The notes: generated by a model not told the origin, from the letters alone. A stretch of 40,143 nucleotides of DNA from MGBC131033 sp910585655 (GCA_949502025.1 CATBCG010000007.1:1-40143); one strand, 5' to 3'. Shown: positions 8,663 through 16,845, numbered from the stretch's first letter. Translations and numbers: made by a program.

Positions 8663-9895
8663 ATGAGCGGTCCTAAATACAGCAAAGCTTATATCAGAGA
8701 ATTGCAAAGGCTAAAGCAATTAGAAAAAGAATTGGCAGCACAAATAGAAAAGAGCAAATGCGATCAGATTTTGCAGGACATTAAGAAGTTGGAAAAAGAT
8801 AGAAAAAGATATGGAAACGATCCTATTATTTTAGATTGTGAACATGTGATAGAAAAGGCAAAAAAGTGGATTCCAGATTCTCAAACGCTGCGGCAGTTAG
8901 AGGAAACCGTGGCGTCAATAAAGGCTATTTCTCTATCAAAATGCAGCACAACAGGTAATAGTGCTACATTACTGAAACAGTTTCATGCGTTTCAGTCTCA
9001 AATACAAAAGTTAAAAAATTATTTACATATTGTGAAAGATTTAAGAGAATTCGTAATGGCAGAAGGAACGACTGCGGTACAGGAAAATCGTCTGGAAGAG
9101 TTTCTCTCTACGAATTGGACGGATACCGCCGAGAAAGTGGATATAATACCATTGGACTTACAGGAATTGTATTATGAACTCTTAGAAGGACTGGCAGAAT
9201 CTGCTGATTATGAAAAAGACAAACAGTTGATAGATAAAACGATAATGAAAGTAGGAGATACCGATTACAAAAAGCGTCAGTTAGCATTGAGGATTCAGGC
9301 AATCAAAGTGGAAAATGGCAGCTCGCAGAATACGATAGAAATGCTGACGAAACAGAATGAATTACGCGGAATGTATGCCTTATTGGGCTGGGAAGCCAAA
9401 GCACTGCCGACTTCTATAGATGAGACCGAGCGTGCGATAAAAGAAGCCAGAGAAGCTCTTGAAGAAAAGCAGGCATCAAAGTACATTGCGGAATGTATAC
9501 ATAAGGTATTTGCCGAAAAGGGTTATGCCTTACTGGAGGATAGCATTGTAACGAATGTATCGGGGCAAACCAAAAAGGATTGTTTTGAATTTGGGGAAGA
9601 CTCTTTGATCCATGTAGCGATGTCCGATAAAGGACAGATGTTATTTGAGGTCGTTGGAAAGGGAACAGAGAAAGGCATGGACGCTGGCAGAGCCTCAAAA
9701 TTAGAATCGGAAATGCGGCGGTTTTGTCCGAATTATGCAGAAATCAGAGAGGCTTTAAGGACACAATATGGAATATCGTTAGAAGAGGAGCATTTATGCG
9801 CTCCTGACAGAAAGTATGCCAAAGCGATGGATGTGATATCCGGAACAAGTGGGCGGCGGGCGAAAACGGAAAAGAAACGGTATTTAGAGGATTAA
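8663..9895 (+). CDS. Hypothetical coiled-coil protein between kinase and FHA genes
   Basis: 410 residues, starting 1 base after the kinase stop. Residues 1-45 and 85-140 are predicted coiled coil (ELQRLKQLEKELAAQIEKSK). Residues 140-290 are helical. Residues 300-410 look like a separate alpha/beta domain: YIAECIHKVFAEKGYALLED, then DSLIHVAMSDKGQMLFEVVG, then FCPNYAEIREALRTQYGI. The tail is basic (RRAKTEKKR). No enzyme motif or membrane segment was recognised. Position between kinase and FHA reader suggests a phosphorylated scaffold or adaptor, but nothing in the sequence proves it. Confidence 0.75.
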   Translation: MSGPKYSKAYIRELQRLKQLEKELAAQIEKSKCDQILQDIKKLEKDRKRYGNDPIILDCEHVIEKAKKWIPDSQTLRQLEETVASIKAISLSKCSTTGNSATLLKQFHAFQSQIQKLKNYLHIVKDLREFVMAEGTTAVQENRLEEFLSTNWTDTAEKVDIIPLDLQELYYELLEGLAESADYEKDKQLIDKTIMKVGDTDYKKRQLALRIQAIKVENGSSQNTIEMLTKQNELRGMYALLGWEAKALPTSIDETERAIKEAREALEEKQASKYIAECIHKVFAEKGYALLEDSIVTNVSGQTKKDCFEFGEDSLIHVAMSDKGQMLFEVVGKGTEKGMDAGRASKLESEMRRFCPNYAEIREALRTQYGISLEEEHLCAPDRKYAKAMDVISGTSGRRAKTEKKRYLED

Positions 9896-9917
9896 CGTTA
9901 GAAAGAAGTGTAGTGAT

Positions 9918-10367
9918 ATGTTTATCGAAGTAAAGATATGTGAAAACTGTCGTCATAAAAACGTTATTACTGCAATGGAATGCGAGCAGTGCGGATATGA
10001 TTTGACGTTTGTGTTTCCTCAAAAAATAGAGGAAACTAAGGCAGATGGTGTGGAAGAGACAGGAGACTGGGAAATAATTTCTGCTGCAAATGAATCTTGC
10101 AGGTATGTATTAAGTGAGGAGGTCGCAGTGGGCAGAGATTGCGACTTGTTTCAGGAACAGTTTAATTCCAGTCATTATACAAGCAGAATACATGCGAAAT
10201 TAAGAGTTGCTGACGGTGTAGTTCAGGTAATGGATGCCAGTACAAACGGCACTTTTGTAAATGAAAAGAGAATCCCTAAAATGGAATGGATATCCGTAGA
10301 GAATGACAGTATCATAAAATTTGCAGATATTTCATTTAAAATTAGGAGAAACGAAAGTGCAGATTGA
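9918..10367 (+). CDS. Zinc-ribbon plus FHA-domain protein (phosphothreonine reader)
   Basis: 149 residues. The N-terminus has two CxxC pairs, CENC at 8-11 and CEQC at 22-25, forming a small zinc ribbon. Residues about 60-148 are an FHA domain: AVGRD (the Gly-Arg pair), SSHYTSRIHAKL (Ser...His), DASTNGTFVNEKRI (Asn-Gly). These are the conserved phosphothreonine-pocket residues, so binding of a phosphorylated Thr peptide made by the neighbouring kinase is the natural expectation. The same zinc-ribbon/FHA layout is seen in other bacterial kinase operons. The last 11 bases overlap the radical-SAM gene, so the two proteins are probably made together. The ribosome site is weak (GAAAGAAG upstream of ATG). 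Confidence 0.9.
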   Translation: MFIEVKICENCRHKNVITAMECEQCGYDLTFVFPQKIEETKADGVEETGDWEIISAANESCRYVLSEEVAVGRDCDLFQEQFNSSHYTSRIHAKLRVADGVVQVMDASTNGTFVNEKRIPKMEWISVENDSIIKFADISFKIRRNESAD

Positions 10368-10917
10368 CAGAATTTATTATCCGGTACAAACCCTTGGATA
10401 TGGAAAGAGAATCGGCATATGGACGATTGGCTGCACACATCATTGTAAGAACTGCTCTAATCCTGAATTATGGCAGCCAAATCCTGATAAAAATATCTCC
10501 GTAGATGAGATCATGGAGTGCGTTTCCACGATTGCGGCTGCGGATGGGATAACGATAACAGGCGGAGAACCATTTGAACAGCCAGAAGAGTTATATACAC
10601 TTGTGAAAAAACTGAATACAACAGGATATCATGACATTCTCGTTTATTCCGGATATGCCATAGAGGAACTTCATGAGAAAGGCGAGTTAGTCAAAACTAT
10701 TTTAAAGGAAATAGGTGTATTAGTAGATGGATTGTATCTTGATTTATTAAATGATAATAAAAGCTTTCGGGGATCTAGTAATCAGAACATTCATATTTTA
10801 AAGGACAGTTTAAAGGAAAGATATCAAGATGCTAAAAATTGGGAACGGAAAACACAAATTTTAGTGAATAAGAATCAGATACAGGCAATCGGTATTCCTA
10901 GAAAAAATGGAGAATAA
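10357..10917 (+). CDS. Small radical-SAM activase-like protein (NrdG/PflA type)
   Basis: 186 residues from a GTG at 10357, chosen because AGGAG lies 8 bases upstream at 10344-10348; a TTG 36 bases earlier has no such site. The [4Fe-4S]/SAM motif is CTHHCKNC with cysteines 26, 30 and 33 (CX3CX2C), followed by SNPELWQPNP and a glycine-rich ITITGGEPFEQ (GGE motif). Length and layout match the activating enzymes of anaerobic ribonucleotide reductase and pyruvate formate-lyase, which place a glycyl radical on a partner. No glycyl-radical enzyme is encoded in this window, so the substrate is unknown: a distant partner or a protein of this operon. Last gene of the operon and overlapping the FHA gene. 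Confidence 0.88.
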   Translation: MQIDRIYYPVQTLGYGKRIGIWTIGCTHHCKNCSNPELWQPNPDKNISVDEIMECVSTIAAADGITITGGEPFEQPEELYTLVKKLNTTGYHDILVYSGYAIEELHEKGELVKTILKEIGVLVDGLYLDLLNDNKSFRGSSNQNIHILKDSLKERYQDAKNWERKTQILVNKNQIQAIGIPRKNGE

Positions 10918-11022
10918 ACGAAGGGCATTGACTAGAGCTTTTTGGATATAGAATTGCCAGTGAAGAAATGCAGGATGGAGATCGTGCAAAGTATGGAAAA
11001 TTTGAATGATAAGGTGAGAACT

Positions 11023-12135
11023 ATGAGTGAATTAATGCGGATTGATGAAGAATACAGAAAGTGGATACAGGACTTGGGGAATAGATATAAAACAAGTCAG
11101 ATCAAGGCGTCCATCCGTGTAAATAACGAGATGCTGATGTATTATTGGTCTGTAGGGAAGGATATTACAGAGAGGCATGCGGATAGTAAGTGGGGAAATA
11201 AATTTTTTCAAAATATGAGTATGGATATGACAGACATGATTCCAAATGCAAAAGGTTTTTCTCCGACAAATCTGCGCTATATGATGCGTTTTTATACTCT
11301 TTTTAAGGATATCGAATTTATTCCCCAACTTGGGGAACAATTAGTGATAAATAATGAAAGTAAAAATGTTCCCCATGTTGAGGAACATTTTGAGATGGTG
11401 TCAAATAAAGTTTTCATGATTCCGTGGGGACACGTAAAACTGCTGATAGATAAATCTCATGACAATCTGCAAAAATTTAATTTTTATGTTGATAAGGTCA
11501 TTGAGAATAATTGGTCAAGAGCTGTTTTGCTTAATTTTTTAGATACGGATTTATATGAGCGTCAGGGAAAGGCGATCACAAATTTCAAATACACCTTGCC
11601 AAAAGAAACAGGAGATCTGGCACAGGAAATGACAAAAGACCCTTATAATTTTGATTTTATTGCGATTCGTCAGGGTTATAATGAGAAAGAGCTAAAAGAT
11701 GCACTGATGGATAATGTGCAGAATTTCTTGATGGAACTCGGAACAGGATTTGCATTTGTGGGACGGGAATACCGATTACAGGTAGGAAATACAGAACAGT
11801 ATATAGACATGTTGTTCTACAATACAAAACGTCACTGTTATATAGTTGTGGAAGTGAAGGTTGTAGAATTTGAACCAGGATATATTTCGCAGACAGCAAC
11901 ATATGTGTCAGCAGTAAATCATACTTTGAAAGGGAAAGAAGATACACAAACCATAGGGCTTTTGATCTGTAAAACGAAGGATAATATATTGGCAAAATAC
12001 GCAGTGGAAACGTCTACAGAACCAATAGGAATATCTGAATATGAATTGAATGCGTTGATGCCTAAAGATTTTAAAGGAACATTGCCTACAATAGAAGAAC
12101 TGGAACAAGGGCTAAGTGAAGATACAGTAAATTAA
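11023..12135 (+). CDS. DUF1016/YhcG-type PDDEXK nuclease-domain protein
   Basis: 370 residues. The start at ATG 11023 is preferred: AAGGTG lies six bases upstream, and the protein then begins MSELMRIDEEYRKWIQ, like the family's usual MNEL... start. In-frame ATGs at 10975 and 10993 and a TTG at 10942 are alternatives. Residues 1-180 are the DUF1016 N-terminal helical domain (SQIKASIRVNNEMLMYYWSVGKDI, then FSPTNLRYMMRFY). Residues 230-360 are the PDDEXK nuclease domain with EQYIDMLFYN (Asp) and YIVVEVKVVEF (ExK). Family members are common in accessory and defence islands; their biological role is poorly defined. The variable linker holds a doubled palindromic DNA unit at 11321-11387 (see findings). 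It starts 105 bases after the phospho-signalling operon and may be separate cargo. Confidence 0.85.
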   Translation: MSELMRIDEEYRKWIQDLGNRYKTSQIKASIRVNNEMLMYYWSVGKDITERHADSKWGNKFFQNMSMDMTDMIPNAKGFSPTNLRYMMRFYTLFKDIEFIPQLGEQLVINNESKNVPHVEEHFEMVSNKVFMIPWGHVKLLIDKSHDNLQKFNFYVDKVIENNWSRAVLLNFLDTDLYERQGKAITNFKYTLPKETGDLAQEMTKDPYNFDFIAIRQGYNEKELKDALMDNVQNFLMELGTGFAFVGREYRLQVGNTEQYIDMLFYNTKRHCYIVVEVKVVEFEPGYISQTATYVSAVNHTLKGKEDTQTIGLLICKTKDNILAKYAVETSTEPIGISEYELNALMPKDFKGTLPTIEELEQGLSEDTVN

Positions 12136-12276
12136 CAAGAAAGCCAGAGAGGGACTGTTTAGGTGTGAATAAAAAACACTTCAACCACAAGTAGAAAGAA
12201 GCGTTCGGATTCAACAAACAAGTGATAGCCATACGAAAAAAATTGGTTTATGATAGAGCCAAGGAGGCGAAAAAGC

Positions 12277-13089
12277 ATGGAGATTGGTTCTGTCATTATG
12301 AAGAAACGAAAGGCACTGGGTTATACACAGCAAAATCTGGCGGATAAGCTGCATGTTTCCTTTCAGGCGGTATCGAAATGGGAGAATGGAACAGCATGCC
12401 CGGAAATAGATCTGCTTCCTGGGATTGCTGCTATCCTGGGCGTTAGTATAGACGCGCTGCTTGGATATCGTCCGGCTGTTACCGCGGATTATGAGGAGCG
12501 TTACCGGCAGACGGGCTATTACTGGGGATTAAACCCAAACCGGATGTGCTATGAGATCATGCGGCTCAGACCGCCGATCAAGCCGCTGCGGGTATTGGAC
12601 ATTGGCTGCGGAGAAGGAAAAGACGCGGTTTTTCTGGCAAGGAACGGATATGTGGTTTCGGCATTTGATGCGGCAGAGGGAGGCTTGGAAAAGGGAAAGC
12701 GTTTAGCGGAGGAAAGCGGCGTATATGTGGATTTTTTCCAGGCGGATCTTTTGGATTATCGGCTAAGCGAGTCTTATGATATTGTTTTTTGCAGCGGGGT
12801 ATTTCATTTTGTCAGACCAGAAGTACGGACAGAACTGATAGAAAATTTAAAAGAGCATACAGCCAAGCAGGGATTGCATGCTATCAATGTATTTGTAAAA
12901 AAGCCCTTTGTAAAGGCAAAAACAGAGTACCGTTTTCCCTGGAAATCAGGGGAATTATTCTGTTATTACCATGACTGGTATTTTCATACGATGAGGGAGC
13001 ATATTTTTGATTGCAACAGCGGTGGGATTCCTCACCAGCATTGTATGGATACGATGATAGCAGAAAAATGTCCGACAGAACAGAGTTAG
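12277..13089 (+). CDS. XRE-type DNA-binding domain fused to a SAM-dependent methyltransferase
   Basis: 270 residues from the ATG at 12277, which has AGGAGG 9 bases upstream. Residues 1-66 are a Cro/CI-type helix-turn-helix (MKKRKALGYTQQNLADKLHV, FQAVSKWENG). Residues about 75-265 are a class-I methyltransferase: motif I VLDIGCGEGKDAVFLA, acidic motif II SAFDAAEGG, motif IV YDIVFCSGVFHFV. The methyltransferase part recalls TehB-type small-molecule methyltransferases. Such fusions may sense a thiol, metalloid or electrophile substrate and regulate their own locus, but neither substrate nor operator is evident. The purC gene begins 14 bases after the stop with its own strong ribosome site, so both are probably on one transcript. 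Confidence 0.87.
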   Translation: MEIGSVIMKKRKALGYTQQNLADKLHVSFQAVSKWENGTACPEIDLLPGIAAILGVSIDALLGYRPAVTADYEERYRQTGYYWGLNPNRMCYEIMRLRPPIKPLRVLDIGCGEGKDAVFLARNGYVVSAFDAAEGGLEKGKRLAEESGVYVDFFQADLLDYRLSESYDIVFCSGVFHFVRPEVRTELIENLKEHTAKQGLHAINVFVKKPFVKAKTEYRFPWKSGELFCYYHDWYFHTMREHIFDCNSGGIPHQHCMDTMIAEKCPTEQS

Positions 13090-13103
13090 GGAGGAAAGAG
13101 AGT

Positions 13104-13991
13104 ATGGAACCGATACAGTCCGGAAAAGTGAGAGAACTTTATGACAATGGAGATACGTTGGTGCTGGTGGCGACCGATCGAATTAGCTGCTTTGATGTTA
13201 TTCTGCATAATGAAGTAGACAAAAAGGGAGTGATTTTAACCAAGCTGTCCCGCTTTTGGTTTGAACAGACAAAGGACATTGTTCCAAATCATATGCGTTC
13301 GGTAGATAACCAGGAAATGCCGGAGTTTTTCAGACAGGAGCGGTTTGCCAGGCGCGCGATGCTTTGTCAGAAATTAAAGATGATTCCGGTGGAATGTATT
13401 GTCAGAGGATATTTGACGGGAAGCGCCTGGAACAGTTATCAGACAGAGGGAACCATTTGCGGGCAAAGCTTGGAAGAGCTAGGTATTCGACTGGAAAATC
13501 CGCTACAGGAGAGCGGAAGGCTGCCGGAGCCTCTTTATACGCCGTCTATCAAGGCGGGAGTCGGAGAGCATGACGTTTCTGTTTCCTACGAACAGAGTGA
13601 GGCGTTTTTAGAAGAATGTTTTCCTGGGCAGGGAACAGAATATGCAGGGAAGCTAAAGGAATATTCTCTTGCTTTGTATCGGCGTTGCGCGGAATATGCT
13701 CTGGCAAGAGGAATCATTGTTGCAGATACGAAGTTTGAATTTGGGTTAGATCAGGAAGGAAGAATTGTCCTGGGAGACGAACTATTGACACCGGATAGCT
13801 CGCGCTTTTGGTCACTTGCAGAATATGAACCAGGGCATAGTCAGCCGTCCTTTGACAAACAGCTTGCCAGGGATTGGCTAAAGGCAAATCCAGACAGTAA
13901 CTGGACGCTGCCGCCGGAAGTGGTAGAACAGACAAAACAGAACTATTTGCGGGGATATGAAATGCTGACGGGAGAGCGTCTGGCAGTGTAA
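13104..13991 (+). CDS. purC: Phosphoribosylaminoimidazole-succinocarboxamide synthase (SAICAR synthetase)
   Basis: 295 residues, start ATG 13104 with GGGAGG upstream. It joins CAIR and aspartate with ATP to make SAICAR in de novo purine synthesis, in the cytoplasm. Visible signatures are SGKVRELYDNGDTLVLVATD at the start (nucleotide-binding lobe), ILHNEVDKKGVILTKLSRFW, ECIVRGYLTGSAWNSY, FEFGLDQEGRIVLGDELLTPDSSRFW and ARDWLKANPDSNW. Length fits the approximately 300-residue form. Unusually, it is not next to other pur genes but between a methyltransferase regulator and an unknown gene, and I saw no purine riboswitch or PurR-like box upstream. The stop overlaps the AGGAGG of the next gene. Confidence 0.96.
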   Translation: MEPIQSGKVRELYDNGDTLVLVATDRISCFDVILHNEVDKKGVILTKLSRFWFEQTKDIVPNHMRSVDNQEMPEFFRQERFARRAMLCQKLKMIPVECIVRGYLTGSAWNSYQTEGTICGQSLEELGIRLENPLQESGRLPEPLYTPSIKAGVGEHDVSVSYEQSEAFLEECFPGQGTEYAGKLKEYSLALYRRCAEYALARGIIVADTKFEFGLDQEGRIVLGDELLTPDSSRFWSLAEYEPGHSQPSFDKQLARDWLKANPDSNWTLPPEVVEQTKQNYLRGYEMLTGERLAV

Positions 13992-14007
13992 GGAGGTTTT
14001 GTCCACC

Positions 14008-15126
14008 ATGAACCTATCCAATTCCATCGAGTTTTTATTAGACCATGGCAGCGATGTTCTGCGCTACCGTCTCCATAAAGAAATCCTTAGGGACTGTTCT
14101 CCGGCGGAGGAGGAAGCGATGCTGGCGCAGGTGTTACAGGCGCCGCAGTATCAGCTTTTACAGCGTTATGTCAAGTCAAACGGTTACATAGGTCTGGGGA
14201 TGCACTCCTGGGACAAGTTTAAGGAAACGCCGCTAGAGGACGGAGAAGCGGCGGCACGTCTGCTTTCTAATTATGCGATTCCTAAGGAATGCTCGATTGT
14301 TCGGAATTTTGTGGCTGCCCTACGAGACGAAACAGTACTGGAGGGGGAATTTCTTTATTACAAGCCAGAGATAGACCGCTTCCGGAACCGTTTCCTGGGG
14401 CTGAGGAACGGAGGAGGGCTGATGGTACTGGTCTATACCTGTCAGGCATTGTTAGGCTATGGGAATGATCCGGAGGTACAGCCATTTGCCCAGACTTCTT
14501 ACCAGGCTTTTGAACACCTGCTCCAAATTCAGGCATTAGAGGAGATCGCGCTTTATCAGCCGCAATCCAGGAAAAAATATAACTATCCTTATTTGGAGCA
14601 GGATGTCTATTTTCCTTGTCAATACCATTTGGAGACGCTGGCACATACTCATTCCTGGCGGACAGAAGAAGCAGTAGCCACGATAGTGCGGGCGATCAAC
14701 CATCATGACCGGATTATGAAAGAGGAAAACAACCTGCATATCAAAATCGGCAGTAAATATTATGTGCCTCTGTGGGCTTATGTGAGACCGTTTCGAGCCT
14801 TTGACCCGCAGCATATCATTACGGGGGAGCAGTTCGAGGTCGCCCAGAGAAAAACGCTGACGCATTTGGCTATGATAGGTGGCGCCGGAATCGAGGTAGT
14901 TCGCAGGACGGCAGAGACCATAAAGGATGCCTTATCGAAAGATGGCGTGTTGCGGGTGGAATTTGCCAGTCCTTATCGAAAGCGGTATTTTAAAGAAAAT
15001 ATGAAGTATCCGGGACCATATAGCGAAATTGCCCTAGAGCCAAACCATAGTACAGATACGGCAATTTGGTGTGAACTGACCTTTTGGGCTGTACAATTCC
15101 TACATCTGTTAGGAGAGGATCGATAA
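14008..15126 (+). CDS. Hypothetical helical protein (possible alpha-alpha barrel)
   Basis: 372 residues from ATG 14008, which is 11 bases after the AGGAGG that overlaps the purC stop; a TTG at 13999 is too near that site. Cytoplasmic, no signal or membrane segment. The sequence is mostly helical and has conserved-looking aromatic and His-rich parts: HSWDKFKETPLEDGEAAARL, NYPYLEQDVYFPCQYHLETL, THSWRTEEAV and INHHDRIMKEENNLHIKIG. The helical repeat spacing recalls alpha-alpha-toroid (prenyltransferase-like) folds. I do not recognise a named family and no catalytic motif is certain. It is translationally close to purC but nothing ties it to purine synthesis. A terminator follows at 15151-15217. 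Confidence 0.8.
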   Translation: MNLSNSIEFLLDHGSDVLRYRLHKEILRDCSPAEEEAMLAQVLQAPQYQLLQRYVKSNGYIGLGMHSWDKFKETPLEDGEAAARLLSNYAIPKECSIVRNFVAALRDETVLEGEFLYYKPEIDRFRNRFLGLRNGGGLMVLVYTCQALLGYGNDPEVQPFAQTSYQAFEHLLQIQALEEIALYQPQSRKKYNYPYLEQDVYFPCQYHLETLAHTHSWRTEEAVATIVRAINHHDRIMKEENNLHIKIGSKYYVPLWAYVRPFRAFDPQHIITGEQFEVAQRKTLTHLAMIGGAGIEVVRRTAETIKDALSKDGVLRVEFASPYRKRYFKENMKYPGPYSEIALEPNHSTDTAIWCELTFWAVQFLHLLGEDR

Positions 15127-15150
15127 AAAGATAACAAAAAATGAAAAGTA

Positions 15151-15217
15151 ACAAGAAGCTGAAGGAGATGGCGAAGCTGATGGCATAGCCGCCTAACTAG
15201 AAGCTTCTTGTTTTTTT
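15151..15217 (+). terminator. Rho-independent terminator after the 12277-15126 genes
   Basis: ACAAGAAGCT (15151-15160) pairs perfectly with AGCTTCTTGT (15202-15211), followed by a run of seven T. The 41-base loop between the arms has some internal pairing. Confidence 0.75.
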
Positions 15218-15220
15218 GTA

Positions 15221-15274
15221 CCATAGGAAAGTTCTCTAGGCAGGTGGAGAATCCTACTTTGTGGAATTCTTTTT
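15221..15274. repeat. Shrunken copy of the extragenic repeat (copy 1)
   Basis: The region begins CCATAGGAAAGTTCTCT and ends CTACTTTGTGGAATTCTTTTT, matching the two ends of the longer repeats at 18550-18687 and 38451-38585, with the roughly 85-base middle missing. The terminal hairpin is imperfect here (GAATCCTAC against GTGGAATTC). It directly follows the terminator at 15151-15217, the same placement as the full copies. Confidence 0.7.
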
Positions 15275-15317
15275 CTTCTGGAATTATAAAATTGCTCTAA
15301 ACAATCGCGACGCTTTC

Positions 15318-15346
15318 TTGACAAAAGAATCATTGGTTTATAAAAT
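15318..15346 (+). promoter_or_regulatory. Sigma-A type promoter for the 15433-18493 genes
   Basis: TTGACA at 15318-15323, a 17-base spacer and TAAAAT at 15341-15346. The predicted start is near 15353, leaving a leader of about 80 bases before the lipoprotein ATG at 15433. Confidence 0.7.
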
Positions 15347-15432
15347 ATAGATATAATTATCGTATTAAAACAGAGATATTATAGTAGTATTAACGTATTT
15401 TTAAATCGGATGAAAAGAAAGGATGTGATAAT

Positions 15433-16845
15433 ATGACAAAGAAAAGGACTGTATTTTATAAAAATTTAATAATTGCGGTTTACCTGGTCGTTATCGTTTT
15501 ACCGGGAATGCTCGCATGTGGAGGAAAGAAGGAGAACCCTTCAAAGGAACGGATAGCGAAAGAAGCAGAGGAACCGGAGAAAGCAGAAAAACCGGAAAAA
15601 CCGATGCCGCCTTTAGAAAAAGCTATCCCCGGAGAGGAGCTGGAACCGGAATTATTTGAGCTGAAAACAGAATATGAGGCATATTCGCCGGAAACTACGC
15701 AGATTTATTGTATTCTGACCAGTCACGAGGAGCGGCAGATTTACTATGGCTGCCAGACAGGAATGGAGGTGCTGTTAGACGGAGAATGGTATACGCTTCC
15801 TTATGGAGAAAATGCTTTCTTCAACTGCGTGCTTCATGGCGCGAATATAGAAGGAGAATGGGTTTATGAAGAGGTTTCTTTGCTCAGGTTTGATTATGAG
15901 TTTCCGGAGGGAACCTACCGGGTGGTATTTCCCTGCTGCCTGGACGAGTATGAACCAAGTCAGGGGAAAACATTTGATCGTGTGCTGTACGCCGAGTTTC
16001 AGATCCAAAAGGATGCAGAGCGGTTGGTGTTTGACGATATCCGAACGCAGAGCTTAGAGCCGGAACAGGCGATAGCAGAGGGCTGCGTCGTATTAAAGGG
16101 TGGAAGCTATCAAGGAGAAGAACAGGTGGAGACCTTTTTGTGGAAAGCGATGATAAGGATTCCGTGTCAGATGAGACTGGTGGATTGTGACAAGGGGATC
16201 GTCAGGGAGCTTGCTTATCAGCCGCTTTATAGTGGTCTTAGCAATGCTTTTTTGCTTACCATCAGGGAGGGGGAAAAGATAGAGTCCAGATCGTATGCGT
16301 TTTTAGGAAGCAGAAGAACGGAGGGCAGGACAGAGATTATATTGAGCAGCTATCCCTGCCTGGAGGATGTCTGGGAGATGGGAATGGGGTTTTTCTATCC
16401 TTGGGATAGTGAGCCGATCCTGGTACAAAAAGAAGGAGAGGAGCCGGAGTGGTACAAGGAGTGGATAGAGACTTTGGAACAGATTGCCGTCCGTAGAATG
16501 GAGCATGTGCTACCAAGGATGATAGTATCAAACCAGGCAGGAACGAGATGGATGGAGCTGTCTTTTTGGGAGGAGTCGGATGAAACAATGTCAAGAATGA
16601 AACTGGATTTGTACGAAGCAGATGGAATGCACGTAAAAGGCGGGGACGAGAGCTATCGAACCTGGCAGAGAGATTATCCGGTTTATGTCTTTCCGGTAGG
16701 GGAAGAGGATTTCGGCGTTTTATTCCAACTGACGAACGGCAGCTATGGAGCCAGACGTTACAGCGGGGAAACTGGACGGGTGACAAAGCGTCTGTACGGA
16801 AAACGGGAGGAATTAGTGGAGGAATTGAGAGAATCTGGGAACTGA
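15433..16845 (+). CDS. Predicted lipoprotein with bacterial Ig-like module
   Basis: 470 residues. An N-terminal signal peptide (basic KK, hydrophobic 11-26) ends in GMLAC, with Cys29 the likely lipidated residue. A low-complexity linker rich in Glu, Lys and Pro follows (EEPEKAEKPEKPMPP). Residues about 75-195 form an Ig-like module: EYEAYSPETTQIYCILTS, then MEVLLDGEWYTLPYG, then FDYEFPEGTYRVVFP and YAEFQI. The same module recurs at the C-terminus of the next gene product. Residues 200-470 are unrecognised and beta-rich. The protein should be anchored outside the membrane. Function unknown. GGATG with the ATG seven bases on serves as ribosome site. Confidence 0.82.
   Translation: MTKKRTVFYKNLIIAVYLVVIVLPGMLACGGKKENPSKERIAKEAEEPEKAEKPEKPMPPLEKAIPGEELEPELFELKTEYEAYSPETTQIYCILTSHEERQIYYGCQTGMEVLLDGEWYTLPYGENAFFNCVLHGANIEGEWVYEEVSLLRFDYEFPEGTYRVVFPCCLDEYEPSQGKTFDRVLYAEFQIQKDAERLVFDDIRTQSLEPEQAIAEGCVVLKGGSYQGEEQVETFLWKAMIRIPCQMRLVDCDKGIVRELAYQPLYSGLSNAFLLTIREGEKIESRSYAFLGSRRTEGRTEIILSSYPCLEDVWEMGMGFFYPWDSEPILVQKEGEEPEWYKEWIETLEQIAVRRMEHVLPRMIVSNQAGTRWMELSFWEESDETMSRMKLDLYEADGMHVKGGDESYRTWQRDYPVYVFPVGEEDFGVLFQLTNGSYGARRYSGETGRVTKRLYGKREELVEELRESGN

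Noticed and set aside
558..10917. Type VI secretion or other contractile injection system
   Set aside because: Kinase, phosphatase, FHA and Clp-like ATPase recall it, but no sheath, tube, baseplate or membrane-complex gene is present, and the host appears Gram-positive.
558..10917. TerY-P type tellurium-associated phosphorylation triad
   Set aside because: Kinase and PP2C are there, but I found no von Willebrand A protein with a MIDAS motif and no TerD-like domain.
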